Origin: Anaerolineae bacterium
GTDB taxonomy: Bacteria > Chloroflexota > Anaerolineae > Anaerolineales > Villigracilaceae
DNA length: 6,950 bases
Assembly (NCBI GenBank): GCA_003524705.1
Contig: DQGV01000122.1
Span: 680-7,629 of the forward strand
Direction of reading: 5' to 3'
In this document: in pieces, positions 5,281 through 6,950 of the stretch
How the letters are laid out: each line of letters opens with the position of its first letter
Numbering within the stretch: the first letter of the stretch is position 1
Program-made: the position numbers and the translations under genes
The notes under the pieces: model-generated
What the model was told of the DNA's origin: nothing
What the model saw: the letters and a program-made list of their open reading frames with translations, nothing else
Database searches by the model: none

Positions 5281-6906
5281 ATGAGCAACTTGTTTGTCCG
5301 TAAAGCGACTGGCATGGTACGTTCTTGGTCAGTCTTCGACGCATTTGTGTATGCGTTGTTTTCCATTAACCTTATCACGCTCGGTTTATACAGTTTTAGT
5401 CAGATGTATTATTTCGAGGGCGGTATGGTGAATGCGTTGATTATCAGCGCGATTTTTATTTTCTTTGAGGTCGTAGTGTACGCCGCATTAATTGCCGTAA
5501 TGCCCCGTTCTGGCGGTGATTATGTTTGGCAAAGCCGCATCCTCGGTGGGGCAGTCGGTTTCATTTTGGCTGTCACTGGTTGGTGGTTTATTTTGTGGCT
5601 GTGGGTGCCGCTCTATGGTGATATGTTCCGTCATATCGTCTTGGTGCCATTGCTCGGCATCTTTGGCGCAAAAGATATTGCCTTATGGTTTGCTGGCACA
5701 CAAAATGGTGCATTCACCGCTTCAATTCTGACACTTATCATCGTTAGCATCTTCATTATGTTGGGAATGAAAACCTATGCCCGGATTCAAAAGTTTTCAT
5801 TCTATGGCGGTATGCTTGGTTTGTTGATTGTAATTGTCTTGTTCTTAACCGGTTCGCCGGAAGCCTTCAAAGCCGGTTTAGAAGCCAATGCCACGTCCAT
5901 GTTTGGTGCGGCTCCCGGCGTATATGATGCTACTGTTCAATTAGGAACGGATGCTGGTGCGATTACACCTTTAATGGGTGGCTCACTAGCAGTTGTGTTC
6001 CTCGTCATCCCTTACATGGTCTTCTTTAACTTGTGGCCCAACTGGGGCGCAACCTTGTATGGTGAAGTTCGTGGCGCAACCGATTTCAAACGCAACATGT
6101 CTGGTATGGGTTGGGCTTTAGGCGTGACCACTTTACTCGGCATTGTTTTGCTCTTTTCTATTAGTAGAACAATGGGCTGGGAATTTTATGTGCAAGCCGG
6201 AGCGGCATGGTGGAATTATGCTTGGGGTTACACAGATGTAGCGCCTGCGCTTCCTATCTGGCCCTATCCTGCTCTGCTCGCGTCATTCTTAACTACCAAC
6301 AAACTGGTTCAATTCTTAGTCGTAGGCTTAATGAGTTTATGGTGGTTCGGCTGGTGTGCAACTGTGTTCCTTTCATCTACTCGTGTTATCTTCGCCGCCG
6401 CATTCGACCGTTTACTCCCTGAGTCGGTTGCCAAATTAGATGAACGCACTGGAACACCGGTCAACGCTTTGTTATTGATGATTGTGCCTTCTGTGATTGT
6501 GGCGTACATGTTTAATTACAACATCGCCAACTTTGCTACACTGACGCTTTGTTCAACACTCGTCATTGCAGTGACATTCCTCGGCACAACCATTTCAGCG
6601 ATTATCTTGCCATACACCAAGCCTGATTTATACAAATCATCCCCAATTTCAAAATACAATGTGCTTGGCATTCCATTGATTACAGTAACAGGAGTCATTT
6701 TTGGTGGCTTCCTTGTTTATCTCTTGTATCAATGGATTATTGACCCGAACGTTTTATACGGCATCGGCATTAGCAATACAAACTCAGTCATCTACATGCT
6801 TTCTATGTATGTGCTTGCCGCTGTGATTTACTTCGGTTTCAAATCGTATCGTAAGAGCAAAGGCATTGACTTAGACAAAGTCACTGCTGAAATCCCTGCT
6901 GAGTAA
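5281..6906 (+). CDS. APC-superfamily amino-acid permease
   Basis: This 541-residue integral inner-membrane protein should import (or exchange) amino acids or related amines using an ion gradient. It has about 12-14 hydrophobic segments: roughly 18-40, 48-73, 88-112, 118-136, 145-165, 172-191, 232-257, 275-295, 325-355, 357-377, 395-411, 416-443, 461-484 and 503-520. Family marks are PRSGGDYVW at 75-83 (the P-x-S-G-G-x-Y-x-W signature after the second helix) and FAAAFDRLLPESVAKLDERTGTPVNAL at about 371-397, the usual cytoplasmic loop with R/D-R-LLP and GTP. Notable are a long polar loop at 191-231 and a tryptophan-rich stretch at 299-328. The C-terminus is short and charged. Substrate cannot be read from the sequence; nearness to the divergent tryptophan dioxygenase makes an aromatic amino acid conceivable but unproven. 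The ATG is well supported by its ribosome site. Confidence 0.93.
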   Translation: MSNLFVRKATGMVRSWSVFDAFVYALFSINLITLGLYSFSQMYYFEGGMVNALIISAIFIFFEVVVYAALIAVMPRSGGDYVWQSRILGGAVGFILAVTGWWFILWLWVPLYGDMFRHIVLVPLLGIFGAKDIALWFAGTQNGAFTASILTLIIVSIFIMLGMKTYARIQKFSFYGGMLGLLIVIVLFLTGSPEAFKAGLEANATSMFGAAPGVYDATVQLGTDAGAITPLMGGSLAVVFLVIPYMVFFNLWPNWGATLYGEVRGATDFKRNMSGMGWALGVTTLLGIVLLFSISRTMGWEFYVQAGAAWWNYAWGYTDVAPALPIWPYPALLASFLTTNKLVQFLVVGLMSLWWFGWCATVFLSSTRVIFAAAFDRLLPESVAKLDERTGTPVNALLLMIVPSVIVAYMFNYNIANFATLTLCSTLVIAVTFLGTTISAIILPYTKPDLYKSSPISKYNVLGIPLITVTGVIFGGFLVYLLYQWIIDPNVLYGIGISNTNSVIYMLSMYVLAAVIYFGFKSYRKSKGIDLDKVTAEIPAE

Positions 6907-6921
6907 AGTTAAATTCTACAA

Positions 6922-6950
6922 GTGACAGTCACTTTATAAGTGACTGTCAC
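6922..6950. repeat. Palindromic hairpin after the permease (possible terminator, may continue past the edge)
   Basis: GTGACAGTCACTT (6922-6934) pairs perfectly over 13 bases with 6938-6950 across a TAT loop. Each arm is itself an 11-base palindrome: GTGAC-A-GTCAC centred on 6927 and GTGAC-T-GTCAC centred on 6945, 18 bases apart. It starts 15 bases after the permease stop, where a terminator would be expected, but the sequence ends before any T-run could be seen. A tandem operator-like site or a dispersed repeat are alternatives. Confidence 0.6.

Noticed and set aside
2790..6950. tRNA, rRNA, riboswitch or T-box leader
   Set aside because: No cloverleaf, T-box motif or known riboswitch consensus was recognised in the intergenic stretches, which are all under about 250 bases and mostly taken up by the hairpin elements.

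Overview
The window holds four protein-coding genes in two divergent pairs. The organism is most likely a member of the Chloroflexota, probably Anaerolineae-like. This is an inference from the style of the multi-GAF protein (repeated LFDETQRLLKITEERAEEL-type helical linkers followed by AIINSVQ-type GAF starts), the moderate base composition and the abundant intergenic hairpin repeats. No rRNA or other taxonomic marker is present, so the assignment is tentative.

Leftward half: from 2789 down to the left edge runs one long open frame without any stop (929 codons visible). It encodes a cytoplasmic sensor with a lysine-rich N-terminal tail and five tandem GAF domains; its C-terminal output domain lies outside the window. 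It has a good sigma70-type promoter (TTGACT, 17 nt, TATGAT) and a GAGGAG ribosome binding site. Upstream of it, also leftward, is a complete tryptophan 2,3-dioxygenase (2975-4015), the haem enzyme that opens the kynurenine route of tryptophan breakdown. All the recognised active-site residues are in place.

Rightward half: a calcineurin-like metallophosphoesterase, whose start is best placed at the GTG at 4260 because a promoter with a perfect TATAAT box lies inside the longer open frame, is followed after 79 bases by a 541-residue APC-superfamily amino-acid permease (5281-6906). The two may be co-transcribed, with a strong hairpin between them.

Non-coding DNA: two related inverted-repeat elements (2858-2973 and 4056-4150) flank the dioxygenase gene on both sides. 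A different perfect 14-bp stem lies at 5209-5254, and a palindromic hairpin at 6922-6950 closes the window after the permease.

Functional links are weak. The dioxygenase and the permease could both concern amino-acid (possibly tryptophan) use, but they are divergent and no other kynurenine gene is visible. I see no defence locus, CRISPR array, insertion sequence or tRNA, and no convincing new multi-gene system. The points most worth a second look are the internal GAF duplication, the long insert in the phosphoesterase and the hairpin elements around the dioxygenase.
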